DNA from: Desulfobulbus sp.
Lineage (GTDB): Bacteria; Desulfobacterota; Desulfobulbia; Desulfobulbales; Desulfobulbaceae
DNA length: 32,202 nt
NCBI GenBank assembly: GCA_028684915.1
Contig: JAQUEZ010000065.1
Span: 1 to 32,202 of the forward strand
Direction of reading: 5' to 3'
Below, one piece after another: positions 17,818 to 26,352 of the stretch (position 1 is its first letter; every line of letters starts with the position of its first letter). The position numbers and the translations under genes were made by a program. The notes below the pieces were generated by a model that did not search any database, was not told the DNA's origin, and worked only from the letters and a program-made list of their open reading frames with translations.

Positions 17818-17848
17818 GATGGATTCGTGATGATGGCGTCGTAAAAAC
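17818..17848 (+). repeat. Solo end of the TGATGG dispersed repeat (copy D)
   Basis: TGATGG occurs at 17818 and again at 17831, the second continuing as TGATGGCGTCGTAAAAAC, the consensus left end of the family. No matching right end is seen before the holB stop at 17941. It lies in the only sizeable gap (17744-17940) between holB and ricT; nothing else is recognisable there. Confidence 0.55.
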
Positions 17849-17940
17849 ACTATTCCCGGTATATCTGTGTTTTTCCTTAGCCAGTTTTTTCTTCTTGCTC
17901 TCCGGTGCAACCGTTGCCAGATGGTGGGGGCAATGGACAC

Positions 17941-18924
17941 TCACGGACTCAAGTCAAAGAGCGTAAGAAGCAGTACTTCACTGGTCAAACCACGGTTACA
18001 GTTTCTGGCAAGTGCTTGTTCCGCCAGATCAATAGCCGCCATCTTAGCAGATAGGCGCACCAAATTCCAGCGTTCTCTTGCCCGCAATACTTCGGTGGGG
18101 AAGGGAAGCGCTGTCGCATCGGTGCGCGCGGCCATGGCATTTTTGAGAAATATCCGCAGCAGCATCAAGAGCGATTCCATCCCTTCCTTGGCTTCGGTCA
18201 ATTCAACCGCGAGCACTAGTGCTTGTTCCACTCGTTCGGCCGTGCTTTTCGGGGGATCGATCCAGGCGTCAAGGATTTTTCGATACAGCGGTAACGTGCC
18301 CTCGGCTTCCAGGGCCAGTGCCTGTCCGGGGCATCCGTCGGCCAAGGCGGCGAGGGTACGGCAACTTTGTTGGTCAAGTTCCGGCCGGTGGCGGAGGATA
18401 ATTGACGCCGCCAGTTCAAGAGGCAATGGCGCAAAGGGAATGACCTGGCATCGGGAGATAATGGTATCGAGAAGGGCTCCTGCAGTTGAACCGATGAGGA
18501 TTAGCAGGTTATTCGGCGGCGGTTCCTCGAGCACTTTGAGCAAGCTGTTGCCCGCCTCCCTTCGCATGGTATGGACATCTTCGATCAGTACCACGCGTTG
18601 ACGGCTTTCAAAAGGGGAAAAGGTTAGCGCCTTTTTCATCTGCCGAATCTGGTCGATCTTGATTGCGGCCCCTTCTGGGCGGATTTGGAGTAAATCCGGA
18701 TGATTGCCGGAGAGGAACTTGCGGCATCCGGGACAGGTTCCGCAGGGATTGAGTCCGTTGGGGGCGCGGCACAGGAGAACCGCTGCCAGCGCCTGCGCAG
18801 CGGTATTTTTTCCGACGCCATCTGGCCCGGCAAAAAGGTAGGCGTGCGCCAGACGTTCGCTGGTAACCGCACGGGTGAGCAGGGTGATGGCCTTAGTCTG
18901 GCCGAGCAGCTCAGAAAAAGACAC
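17941..18924 (-). CDS. holB: DNA polymerase III delta-prime subunit
   Basis: Clamp-loader subunit that helps load the sliding clamp on DNA. The 327-residue AAA+ product has a modified P-loop GPDGVGKNT (33-41). It also has a four-cysteine zinc module (Cys52, Cys61, Cys64, Cys67), an acidic Walker B-like VVLIEDVHTM (111-120) and the clamp-loader SRC motif at 157-159 (IISRCQVIPF). It ends three bases ahead of its neighbours' typical spacing: the OB/HD gene stops at 18928, just before this start at 18924, so the two are probably coupled. Confidence 0.93.
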   Translation of the reverse strand: MSFSELLGQTKAITLLTRAVTSERLAHAYLFAGPDGVGKNTAAQALAAVLLCRAPNGLNPCGTCPGCRKFLSGNHPDLLQIRPEGAAIKIDQIRQMKKALTFSPFESRQRVVLIEDVHTMRREAGNSLLKVLEEPPPNNLLILIGSTAGALLDTIISRCQVIPFAPLPLELAASIILRHRPELDQQSCRTLAALADGCPGQALALEAEGTLPLYRKILDAWIDPPKSTAERVEQALVLAVELTEAKEGMESLLMLLRIFLKNAMAARTDATALPFPTEVLRARERWNLVRLSAKMAAIDLAEQALARNCNRGLTSEVLLLTLFDLSP

Positions 18925-18927
18925 GGA

Positions 18928-20031
18928 CTAAAAGAGGGACTGTTGTCGGCGATCGACTATATTCTTCTTCTTAGACGATGCAGAATAATCCTGGTCGTCC
19001 CCGCCATTCGGGTGGAAATCAAAGGGCCGAAACGGAGAGTGCACAGCGTCCTGCTCTGCCTCGCCCGCTTCTGTGCCTCGGAGGTAGAGATATCGTTCCA
19101 GGTGGCGCTGATAGTCACTCCACTGCCAGTCGCCGCCCTGCATTTTATGCTGCAACCCTTGGAGATAGTTCATTTTAGCATCCATGTCGTCCAGCTGGTT
19201 GAGCAGGATGGCTTCCGGGGTCATCGGCAATACCGGCGAGCCATAGGCATACTGCCCATGGTGACTGAGCACCATGTGGATCAGGCGGTCAATCTGTTCG
19301 GCGCTGATTCCCTGAACCTGCTCTACTGCCCGCCGGATGACCTCCACCCCCAGTACCAAATGGCCAACTAAACGTCCCCGGTCAGTATAGCTAAAGGGTG
19401 GACGAGCAAAATCGAACTCTTCGATTTTTGCCAAATCGTGGAGCAGGGTGCCCGCCACCAACATATCGCGATCGATAAGCGGATAATGCTCGGCCGCCTT
19501 GTAGGCCATGCCGACAATGGAGAGGGTGTGCTCAATCAGGCCGCCGATGTAGGCATGATGCATTTTTTTGGCCGCCGGCGCATGCTTAAACTTGGCCAGA
19601 GTTTCTCCCTGAAAGATGGTCTGCATCAGTTGCTGCAACGGTTGATCGCCGATGTTGTCGATCACCATTTCCAGTTCCCGGGCCATCTCCGCAATGGGGC
19701 GGGTGCTGGTGGGCAGGAAGTCGGCAAGGTCAATGGCTGACTCAGGGATCTGCTGCAGGCTGTTGATCACGAGCTGCATTTGATCGCGAAATGGTTTGGC
19801 CACGGCCTGGACGACAATGAAATTACCTTCCTCTGCCTGGGAATCAAACTGGTCGGCATTGTCCCAGACCCGTGCCTCGACTTCACCGCTGCGATCCATT
19901 AGGCCCAAGGCAAGATAGGGTTTCCCGGCTTTGGTTTCAGCCAGTGATTTCCTCGAGACTAAGAAAATGTCCTGGAATTGTTGGCCAGCCACCAGCTGAT
20001 CGACAAAGAGAGATTTGGTCGGCACAGTCAT
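18928..20031 (-). CDS. OB-fold/HD-domain protein, YhaM-type 3'-5' exoribonuclease
   Basis: The 367-residue product combines an N-terminal OB-fold nucleic-acid-binding domain (about 20-95, with LMDRSGEVEARVWDNAD) and an HD hydrolase domain. The HD motifs are His158/His159, then LLHDLAKIEEF with His198-Asp199, and later a histidine pair in LSHHGQYAYGSPVLP. This order is that of the YhaM family of 3'-5' exoribonucleases. The C-terminal 60 residues are polar and probably disordered, ending RRQQSLF. The exact substrate in this organism is inferred. It lies between ychF and holB on the minus strand. Confidence 0.88.
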   Translation of the reverse strand: MTVPTKSLFVDQLVAGQQFQDIFLVSRKSLAETKAGKPYLALGLMDRSGEVEARVWDNADQFDSQAEEGNFIVVQAVAKPFRDQMQLVINSLQQIPESAIDLADFLPTSTRPIAEMARELEMVIDNIGDQPLQQLMQTIFQGETLAKFKHAPAAKKMHHAYIGGLIEHTLSIVGMAYKAAEHYPLIDRDMLVAGTLLHDLAKIEEFDFARPPFSYTDRGRLVGHLVLGVEVIRRAVEQVQGISAEQIDRLIHMVLSHHGQYAYGSPVLPMTPEAILLNQLDDMDAKMNYLQGLQHKMQGGDWQWSDYQRHLERYLYLRGTEAGEAEQDAVHSPFRPFDFHPNGGDDQDYSASSKKKNIVDRRQQSLF

Positions 20032-20097
20032 GCGGTGACCCTCCCTGGTGTGAGTTGAGGGGGATAATTCGTCTGCACGGAAAAGAGAAAACGATTC

Positions 20098-21195
20098 TCA
20101 GACATTAAAGCGGAAGAGGATACAATCCCCGTCGGCCACAACATATTCTTTACCTTCCGAACGCATCACTCCTTTGTCGCGAGCAGCAGATTCCGAGCCA
20201 CAGGTAATATAATCGTCATAGGCGATGACTTCTGCGCGGATAAAGCCGCGTTCAAAATCGGAGTGGATCTTGCCGGCGGCACCCGGACCCTTGGTCCCTT
20301 TTTTGATTGTCCAGGCTCTGGTCTCTTTCTCGCCCACGGTGAAATAGGTGATCAGGCCCAGCAGGGCGTAGCCGGCATTGATCAGGCGATGCAATCCCGG
20401 TTCTTCCATGCCCATGTCCTGAAGAAATTCCTGTTGCTCTGCGGCATCAAGCAGGCTCAGTTCCTGCTCAATGGCACCGGCAATCATCACCATCGAAGCC
20501 GACTCCTCGGCGGCGGCCTTGGCCAGCTGGTCGACAAATTTATTGCCGGTGGCCAGGTCGTTCTCGTTGACATTGGCCACAAAAAGGACAGGCTTGGTGG
20601 TCAACAGGCAGAGATCGCGCAGTAGATCCCGCTGTTGGTCGTTTTCGGCTTCAACTGTCCGAGCGGGTTTGCCTTGGTTGAGTGCGGCGTGCAATTGTTC
20701 AAGGAAAGCAGCTTCGGCAATCATTTTTTTGTCGCCAGACTTAGCCTGATTGCGGCTTTTGGTGAGTCGTCGGTCCACGGTGTCAAGGTCGGCCAGGATG
20801 AGTTCCATGGAGATGACTTCCATGTCCCGCAGAGGATCAATGGAGCCGTCGACGTGGACAATATTGTCATCCTCAAAACAGCGAACCACATGGAGGATGG
20901 CATCGACCTGGCGGATATGCCCGAGAAATTGGTTGCCCAAACCTTCACCCTGGCTGGCACCTTTGACCAAACCGGCGATATCGACAAACTCCATCTGGGT
21001 GGCAATCTTGCTGCGGGTTTTTGCCAGTTCGGCGAGTTTGTCGAGCCGGGCATCCGGAACCGGGACAATGCCGACATTGGGTTCAATGGTACAAAACGGG
21101 TAGTTTTCCGCAGCTATAGCAGCAGCGGTCAAGGCATTAAAGATGGTCGATTTGCCCACATTGGGCAGGCCGACTATTCCACAACGAAATCCCAT
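20098..21195 (-). CDS. ychF: Redox-regulated ATPase YchF (OLA1 family)
   Basis: A 365-residue TRAFAC P-loop protein of the YchF/OLA1 family, which binds ATP rather than GTP and associates with ribosomes. Visible motifs are the P-loop GLPNVGKST at 9-17, the switch region NYPFCTIEPNVGIVPVPD, the G3 motif DIAGLV and NVNEND in place of the canonical guanine-specificity NKxD. The C-terminal TGS-like domain ends VVADGDCILFRFNV, the near-invariant family tail. AGAGGATTAC places a good ribosome-binding site ahead of 21195. It heads the long minus-strand series. Confidence 0.97.
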   Translation of the reverse strand: MGFRCGIVGLPNVGKSTIFNALTAAAIAAENYPFCTIEPNVGIVPVPDARLDKLAELAKTRSKIATQMEFVDIAGLVKGASQGEGLGNQFLGHIRQVDAILHVVRCFEDDNIVHVDGSIDPLRDMEVISMELILADLDTVDRRLTKSRNQAKSGDKKMIAEAAFLEQLHAALNQGKPARTVEAENDQQRDLLRDLCLLTTKPVLFVANVNENDLATGNKFVDQLAKAAAEESASMVMIAGAIEQELSLLDAAEQQEFLQDMGMEEPGLHRLINAGYALLGLITYFTVGEKETRAWTIKKGTKGPGAAGKIHSDFERGFIRAEVIAYDDYITCGSESAARDKGVMRSEGKEYVVADGDCILFRFNV

Positions 21196-21396
21196 GTAAT
21201 CCTCTAGAAAATGACGGTAACAAATCGGATCCGGCGGGGGTGAGCATGAGCAGCTTCTTGCCGCAGCCGGTATTTAAGGTATATTCTTTTTATTTTTCCG
21301 GATAAACCGGTGCTCTGTGATACACTATCTCGCGGATTTTGTGCAAGCAGTTATGTCGTGCTCGGAAAAAGCTGCTGGCGTGACGTTAGGGTGCCT

Positions 21397-21639
21397 TGGT
21401 GGCGTCGTCAAAACTTTTACCTGCTGTGTCGCATCGTTGTTTCCGAGAGTTGTCGTTTTCGAAGAAATTTTCGGGGACGACGGCTTGAGCTCCGTAACGT
21501 GCTGTATTTACCTTCAGTATATTCTTTCGTTATGGCTTTTCCGAGTCCGTTAACCTTGATGGGCTCGGAAGAAGTCCATCACACTCTAAGAGATGGCTCA
21601 GTAAACACACCGTAAATCGAATTTTTTACGATGCCATCA
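21397..21639 (+). repeat. Dispersed repeat copy C (between ychF and mtaD)
   Basis: The left end is TGGTGGCGTCGTCAAAACTT at 21397, a variant of the TGATGGCGTCGTAAAAACTT consensus, and the right end is TTTTTTACGATGCCATCA ending at 21639. Next to the left end, ACCTGCTGTGTCGCATCGTT matches the CTGCGTCGCAGC core of copies A and B with substitutions. CTTGAGCTC and GTAACGTGCTGTATTTAC (21484-21511) are shared with copy A. A small TGATGG...CCATCA palindrome lies near 21558-21582. The rest of the interval from 21196 has no gene. Confidence 0.65.
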
Positions 21640-21655
21640 ACATTAAGTAGGCCTT

Positions 21656-22966
21656 ATGAAGATTGATCTCTTGATTCGTAACTGTACCATCCTTGCTCTT
21701 CCCGGCAGTGATACTCTGATTGGCTCGGGCTATATTGCTCTTTCCGGCAATCATATCGTCGCGCTTGGGCCTATGGAAAACTGTCCGACGGCAGACATCG
21801 GGACCGAGGTGGACGGACAGGGACAACTGGCCATGCCCGGGTTGGTCAACGGTCACTGCCATGCACCGATGACTCTTTTTCGCGGCCTGGCGGATGACCT
21901 AGATCTGACAACCTGGCTGCATCAGCATATATTTCCGGCAGAGGCGAAGATGGTTTCTCCCGAGATGGTGTACTGGTGCAGTAAACTTGCGGCTGCCGAG
22001 ATGCTGCTCAGTGGGACCACAACCGTTGCTGATGGGTATTTTTATGAAGATGCAGTTGCCCGTGCCTGCACCGAAGCCGGTCTGCGTTGTATTGCGTCCC
22101 AGGCGGTGATTGATTTCCCCGCACCTGGTGTCGAGGATCCGCGTAAAAATATTGAAGTGGCAGAGCGGTTTCTTGCCGACTGGCAGGGACGTGATCCTCT
22201 GGTAAGCCCCGCGGTCTTTGCCCATGCGCCCTATAGCTGTTCGAACGACACCCTCAAACGGGCCAAAGCACTTGCTGCAAAATACCAGGTGCCCTTTTTC
22301 ATCCATTTAGCTGAAACCAGTTCGGAGCAGACCCAAATAGCCCAACCGCGTGGGCAAACCCCGGTTGCGCATCTGGATGCCTTGGGGGTGCTTGATAGCG
22401 AGACTGTCTGCGTCCACTGTGTCTGGGTGGACAAGGACGATATAGCTCTGCTGAAACGCAGGGGGGCGGCGGTGGTCACCTGCCCCCAAAGTAACGCCAA
22501 ATTGGCCTCTGGCCAGGCGCCGCTGGTGGAGATGCTCGATCAAGGCCTGCGATTGAGTATTGGGACAGATGGGGCGGCCTCGGGAAACAGTCTGGATCTG
22601 TTTCGGGAAATGGGATTTGCCGCGATGCTTCACAAGATTAATCCCTGCCAAGCAACGGCAATGCCGGCAAACGAAATGCTCGCCATGGCAACGTTCGGCG
22701 GTTCCGGGGCCTTAAATCTCCCTGCGGGGCTTGGGCGTCTTGAACCTGGGGCTGCGGCCGATATCATTCTTCTTGATCTGCAGCAACCGCATCTGCAACC
22801 TTTTCATAGTTCGCATCTCCTCGTGTACAGCGGATGCGGTTCCAGTGTTCGTTCGGTGATTGTCAACGGGCGTTTGGTTGTCCGGGAGGGTGCTCTGCAA
22901 ACTTTAGACCTGCGGGAGATACAGGAGAGGGTGGGTGAATTGGCGCGGAGGGCAACTTTGTCGTAG
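21656..22966 (+). CDS. mtaD: 5-methylthioadenosine/S-adenosylhomocysteine deaminase
   Basis: A 436-residue amidohydrolase-superfamily enzyme of the MTA/SAH deaminase group, converting these nucleosides to inosine forms in methionine/SAM recycling. The metal-binding HxH is His67/His69 in PGLVNGHCHAPMTLFRG. Further metal and active-site residues lie in FIHLAETSSEQ, VCVHCVWVDKDD and the late GTDGAASGNSLDLF. CPQSNAKLASG is also diagnostic of this group. A close alternative within the superfamily is a different purine or pterin deaminase. The gene stands alone on the plus strand with repeat copies on both sides; AGG precedes the ATG. Confidence 0.9.
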   Translation: MKIDLLIRNCTILALPGSDTLIGSGYIALSGNHIVALGPMENCPTADIGTEVDGQGQLAMPGLVNGHCHAPMTLFRGLADDLDLTTWLHQHIFPAEAKMVSPEMVYWCSKLAAAEMLLSGTTTVADGYFYEDAVARACTEAGLRCIASQAVIDFPAPGVEDPRKNIEVAERFLADWQGRDPLVSPAVFAHAPYSCSNDTLKRAKALAAKYQVPFFIHLAETSSEQTQIAQPRGQTPVAHLDALGVLDSETVCVHCVWVDKDDIALLKRRGAAVVTCPQSNAKLASGQAPLVEMLDQGLRLSIGTDGAASGNSLDLFREMGFAAMLHKINPCQATAMPANEMLAMATFGGSGALNLPAGLGRLEPGAAADIILLDLQQPHLQPFHSSHLLVYSGCGSSVRSVIVNGRLVVREGALQTLDLREIQERVGELARRATLS

Positions 22967-22988
22967 AAAGATATCCCCTTGGAATCAA

Positions 22989-23310
22989 TGATGGCGCCGT
23001 AAAAACTTCGTAAGCGATCGCGGGGCACCGAATCTGCGGTGTTATCGGCCTGTTTACGTACAGGTTACGCTGCGCAGGCCAATGCCTTGCACCTTCGGCA
23101 CCCTGCAATCGTTTTCAGGTCCGTTGATAAACGGAGCTATTGGGCTCCCCCTGATTGGTTACAAAACTTCGATCTCCTGCGTCGCAGCGTTTTTCCCGAC
23201 ACTCGGCATAGCGCATGTATGCCTTCGAGCCGGGAAAAACACTGCTCCTTGTCTCTCTGCGTTTTTGTTGAGTCATCTCTTGGAGTGATCGACTTTTTAC
23301 GAGTCCATCA
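22989..23310 (+). repeat. Dispersed repeat copy B (between mtaD and the Nif11-like gene)
   Basis: A 322-base unit from TGATGGCGCCGTAAAAACTT (22989) to GACTTTTTACGAGTCCATCA (23310), imperfect inverted ends of about 20 bases. The right-hand part (23164-23237) reads AAACTTCG, CTGCGTCGCAGC, a T-run with CCCGAC, and the hairpin GGCATA...TATGCC (23205-23223). It is close to the reverse complement of copy A. The left-hand part (about 23010-23155) is extra sequence with its own small palindromes, so B looks composite. No gene is seen in 22967-23396. Confidence 0.7.
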
Positions 23311-23396
23311 TTTTTACGAGAGGTACCTTCTCGGGTTTCGATTGTGCACAAGGCTATCAATTTCAAAGAGTAAGCGCTTTGTCGGCGAGATGAAGC

Positions 23397-23618
23397 TCAC
23401 TGCCACCAGATCATCCGTTTTGGGGGATTGCCGAAAGAATCAAATGCATCACCGGATTCACGGAGAACGGCATCAAGGTCTTCAACTGTAAAGACAAAAC
23501 CATCGTCTTTGGCTAAGGCAATAAATTCTTCCTTAGTTTTAAGGTTGTCGTACTTATTGCGCAGTTTTTCGTCAGCTCCACCGGCAATCAACAATTCTTC
23601 CACGTTTTTCTTTGACAT
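23397..23618 (-). CDS. Nif11-like leader peptide family small protein
   Basis: A 73-residue protein with the Nif11-type N-terminal pattern: MSKKNVEELL, then LRNKYDNLKTKEEFIALAKD (19-38), then DGFVFTVEDLDAVL. Nif11-like domains are leader regions of ribosomally made, modified peptides (RiPPs) in many bacteria, but also occur as stand-alone small proteins. Here there is no Gly-Gly cleavage site and no Cys, Ser or Thr-rich core. The tail is ESGDAFDSFGNPPKRMIWWQ, unusual in its Pro-Pro and Trp-Trp. No modification enzyme or transporter is nearby, so a RiPP role is only possible, not shown. GGAGAG precedes the start. A sigma-54-type promoter lies about 75 bases upstream. Confidence 0.85.
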   Translation of the reverse strand: MSKKNVEELLIAGGADEKLRNKYDNLKTKEEFIALAKDDGFVFTVEDLDAVLRESGDAFDSFGNPPKRMIWWQ

Positions 23619-23702
23619 CGTTCTCTCCTATTTGGGGTTTACTCTTTGTTTCGTCCAGAGCCAGAGGGCGTTTTTCCACAAAACTATTTGATGGAAATGC
23701 AT

Positions 23703-23719
23703 AAGCAGTATCGATGCCA
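23703..23719 (-). promoter_or_regulatory. Predicted sigma-54 (-24/-12) promoter of the Nif11-like gene
   Basis: On the minus strand the sequence is TGGCATCGATACTGCTT. GG and GC are separated by exactly ten bases, as sigma-54 promoters require (consensus TGGCAC-N5-TTGC). Transcription would start near 23693, about 75 bases before the start codon at 23618. Confidence 0.55.
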
Positions 23720-23735
23720 GTTTTTTTGGGCGGAA

Positions 23736-23811
23736 TTTGTAACGTTAAATCAGCATATTCGTCATCGTCAGCGTGGCCGATAGGAAAAAATTGTGGATTA
23801 AATGTTACAAA
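23736..23811. promoter_or_regulatory. Spaced inverted repeat, possible activator-binding sites
   Basis: TTTGTAACGTTAAATC (23736-23751) and GATTAAATGTTACAAA (23796-23811) are inverted copies matching at 14 of 16 positions, with centres 60 bases apart. Both lie upstream of the predicted sigma-54 promoter at roughly -50 and -110, where enhancer-binding activators usually bind. The rest of 23619-23924 has no gene. Confidence 0.5.
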
Positions 23812-23924
23812 ATAGTGTGGCTGTGTTGCGTGGTCGACAAAATTGTTTGACCTCGATTGGTGGGAAAAATGTCCGGCAGGAAAGGGCTATGGCGGGTATC
23901 GCAGTAAAAAATCATAAAAATTGC

Positions 23925-23953
23925 TTGACTCGGGAGGGCCGTTACGTTATTAG
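23925..23953 (+). promoter_or_regulatory. Predicted sigma-70-type promoter upstream of fusA
   Basis: TTGACT (23925-23930) and TATTAG (23948-23953) are separated by 17 bases. The predicted transcript would start near 23960 and meet a terminator-like hairpin at about 24098-24130 before reaching fusA. Confidence 0.5.
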
Positions 23954-24052
23954 AAACGACTTTAATCAAAGTGCGGTCAAGGCAAACCCTTCCATGGCAG
24001 AGCACACAGGTTTGCGGGCGAGTAATATGTTGCAGTGAAGGATTTTCCTCCC

Positions 24053-24130
24053 TAACTCCCCCACCTTTCAGCCAGCATCCCTTAACCTAATGCGCACGGA
24101 GTTGCAGAGCCTGCTGTAACTCCTTTTTTT
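24053..24130 (+). terminator. Terminator with competing upstream arm (possible attenuator) before fusA
   Basis: GGAGTT (24098-24103) pairs with AACTCC (24118-24123), with an added CAG/CTG pairing inside, followed by a run of eight or nine T: a good intrinsic terminator. An identical TAACTCC lies upstream at 24053-24059 and could pair with the same GGAGTT, preventing the terminator. Another stem, GCAAACC/GGTTTGC, is at 23983-24016. The arrangement fits an attenuated fusA leader or the 3' end of a short RNA of about 170 nt. The antiterminator is inferred. Confidence 0.5.
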
Positions 24131-24211
24131 ATTCAAGAACGACGAAAAAACGGCTATAACTACGCGAGCGGCCAAGTAAGCGACTTGCAAGCGGTAATTG
24201 AGGAACGCGTC

Positions 24212-26296
24212 ATGAAAAAGGATCTGAACAAAGTACGGAATATCGGTATCAGTGCCCATATTGACTCGGGCAAAACAACACTGACCGAGCGCATTCTGTT
24301 TTATACCCAACGCATTCATGCAATCCATGAGGTTCGCGGTAAAGATGGTGTTGGTGCAACTATGGACTCCATGGAATTGGAGAAGGAGCGCGGCATTACC
24401 ATCCAGTCCGCTGCAACCTACTGTTCCTGGAAGGATTACGACATTAACATTATCGACACCCCGGGCCATGTCGACTTTACCATCGAGGTAGAGCGGGCAC
24501 TCCGGGTTCTTGATGGTGCGGTGCTCATCCTCTGTTCGGTTGGTGGCGTGCAGTCCCAGTCTATCACCGTTAACCGCCAGATGACCCGTTACAAGGTTCC
24601 GCGTATCGCCTTTGTTAATAAGTGCGACCGTACCGGTGCCAATCCCTATCGTGTCGCCCAGCAGCTCCGTGATAAACTCGAGCTCAATGCTATCATGATC
24701 CAGATGCCGATCGGTCTGGAGAGCGACCTCCAAGGTATGGTTGATCTGGTCACCATGAAAGCCGTTTATTTTGATGGTGATCAGGGCGATTCTATTCGCA
24801 TCGAGGAGATTCCTGCAGAGCTGATGGACGAGGCGCTGGCTAAACGGGAAGAGCTGCTTGATGCGGTTTCCATGTTTTCCGACGAATTGATGGAAGCCAT
24901 GCTGGAAGAGGCAGAGATTCCAGAGGACATGATCCATGAAGCTATACGCCGTGGAACCCTCGCTCTTGAGCTGACCCCGGTTATGATGGGATCTGCCTAT
25001 AAAAATAAGGGTGTGCAGCTGCTGCTTGATGCGGTCAATGCGTACCTGCCATGCCCCACCGATGTTGAGAATACCGCCCTCAATCTTGACGAGGATGAGG
25101 CCGAGGTCATCGTGAGCAATAATCCCGATGATCCGCTTGTTGCCCTCGCCTTTAAACTCGAGGACGGCCGTTACGGTCAGCTGACCTACATCCGTACGTA
25201 TCAGGGTGTTATTCAGAAGGGCGATACCATCATCAATTCCCGTACCGGGAAAAAATCCAAAGTTGGCCGGCTGGTTCGTATGCACGCCAACGAGATGGAA
25301 GAGATCGATGGTGCCGGTTCCGGTGATATCGTTGCCCTGTTCGGCATTGACTGTGCTTCCGGCGATAGCTTCTGTAACCCGGGGGTTAATTTTTCCATGA
25401 GCTCAATGCATGTTCCTGCACCGGTTATCTCTCTGGCAATTAAGCCGGTGGATAACAAGGCCCAGATCAACATGTCCAAGGCGCTCAACCGTTTTACCAA
25501 AGAAGATCCGACCTTCAAGACCTTCGTGGACCACGAAACCAACGAGACTATTATATCGGGTATGGGTGAGCTCCACCTTGAGGTCTATATTGAGCGCATG
25601 AAGCGTGAGTACAAGGCTGAGGTTGAGGTCGGTGCGCCCCAGGTTGCCTACCGCGAAACCATCACCCAGCGTGCGAACTTCGATTACACGCACAAAAAAC
25701 AGACCGGTGGCTCCGGTCAGTATGGTCGTGTTGCCGGTTTCCTTGAGCCGTTTGACGAGGGCGAGTACGAGTTCCTCGACCAGATTGTCGGTGGTGTTAT
25801 CCCCCGTGAATTTATCAGCTCCTGCGACAAGGGCTTCCAGAAATCCTTGAATAAGGGTACTCTTATCGGTGCACCCATTACCGGTGTACGCGTGGGCATC
25901 AATGACGGTAGCTACCATGCGGTCGACTCCTCCGACGTTGCTTTCCAGGTGGCCTCGGTTGGGGCTTTCCGTCAAGGATACGCCAAGGCCAACCCGGTGA
26001 TCATGGAACCGATCATGAAGGTTGCGGTCGAAGGCCCTTCCGAATTCCAGGGTTCGGTTATGGGCAGCCTCAATCAGCGCCGAGGTGTTATCATCGGTAC
26101 CTTTGAAGAGGGCAACTATACCGTTGTCGAGGCAGAAATGCCGTTGGCCGAGATGTTTGGTTACTCCACAACCCTTCGTTCCCTGACCCAGGGTAAGGCC
26201 GAGTTTACGATGGAATTTGCAACTTACAAGCAAGTTCCTCGCAGTGTGGCTGAAGAGTTAGTCAAAGCCTATGCCGCGCAGAAAAAGGATGCGTAA
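24212..26296 (+). CDS. fusA: Elongation factor G, mitochondrial/spirochaete-like type
   Basis: Translation GTPase that drives ribosomal translocation. The 694-residue product starts [20 protein letters not shown] (P-loop AHIDSGKT at 15-22). It has [37 protein letters not shown], and the guanine-specificity NKCD within [13 protein letters not shown]. The remaining EF-G domains follow to [29 protein letters not shown], where classical EF-G has AHIDAGKTT, and the run [19 protein letters not shown] resemble the mitochondrial and spirochaete/planctomycete/delta-proteobacterial EF-G1 lineage. GAGGA precedes the ATG at 24212; an upstream in-frame start at 24185 is less likely. It stands apart from rpsL-rpsG-tuf, so the genome may have a second EF-G. 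Confidence 0.95.
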   Translation: MKKDLNKVRNIGISAHIDSGKTTLTERILFYTQRIHAIHEVRGKDGVGATMDSMELEKERGITIQSAATYCSWKDYDINIIDTPGHVDFTIEVERALRVLDGAVLILCSVGGVQSQSITVNRQMTRYKVPRIAFVNKCDRTGANPYRVAQQLRDKLELNAIMIQMPIGLESDLQGMVDLVTMKAVYFDGDQGDSIRIEEIPAELMDEALAKREELLDAVSMFSDELMEAMLEEAEIPEDMIHEAIRRGTLALELTPVMMGSAYKNKGVQLLLDAVNAYLPCPTDVENTALNLDEDEAEVIVSNNPDDPLVALAFKLEDGRYGQLTYIRTYQGVIQKGDTIINSRTGKKSKVGRLVRMHANEMEEIDGAGSGDIVALFGIDCASGDSFCNPGVNFSMSSMHVPAPVISLAIKPVDNKAQINMSKALNRFTKEDPTFKTFVDHETNETIISGMGELHLEVYIERMKREYKAEVEVGAPQVAYRETITQRANFDYTHKKQTGGSGQYGRVAGFLEPFDEGEYEFLDQIVGGVIPREFISSCDKGFQKSLNKGTLIGAPITGVRVGINDGSYHAVDSSDVAFQVASVGAFRQGYAKANPVIMEPIMKVAVEGPSEFQGSVMGSLNQRRGVIIGTFEEGNYTVVEAEMPLAEMFGYSTTLRSLTQGKAEFTMEFATYKQVPRSVAEELVKAYAAQKKDA

Positions 26297-26352
26297 TCGG
26301 ATCTTGCGCGAATTGGTATGAACGTGAGATATAACCGTTAAGAGGTCGAATT

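Noticed and set aside
22989..23310. CRISPR-like repetition between mtaD and the Nif11-like gene
   Set aside because: The repeats are not evenly spaced and are inverted-end units, not direct repeats with spacers.
23802..24038. 78-codon plus-strand open frame before fusA
   Set aside because: It covers the predicted fusA promoter, lacks a ribosome-binding site and resembles no known protein.
23960..24130. 6S RNA or SRP RNA before fusA
   Set aside because: Size fits 6S RNA, but I do not see the long closing stem and central bubble of 6S RNA or the SRP tetraloop sequence.
24068..25285. 405-codon open frame on the minus strand opposite fusA
   Set aside because: It mirrors the codon bias of the well-supported fusA gene on the other strand and shows no family motif.
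25403..26233. 276-codon minus-strand open frame opposite the 3' half of fusA
   Set aside because: Antisense shadow of fusA; composition and motifs do not support a protein.
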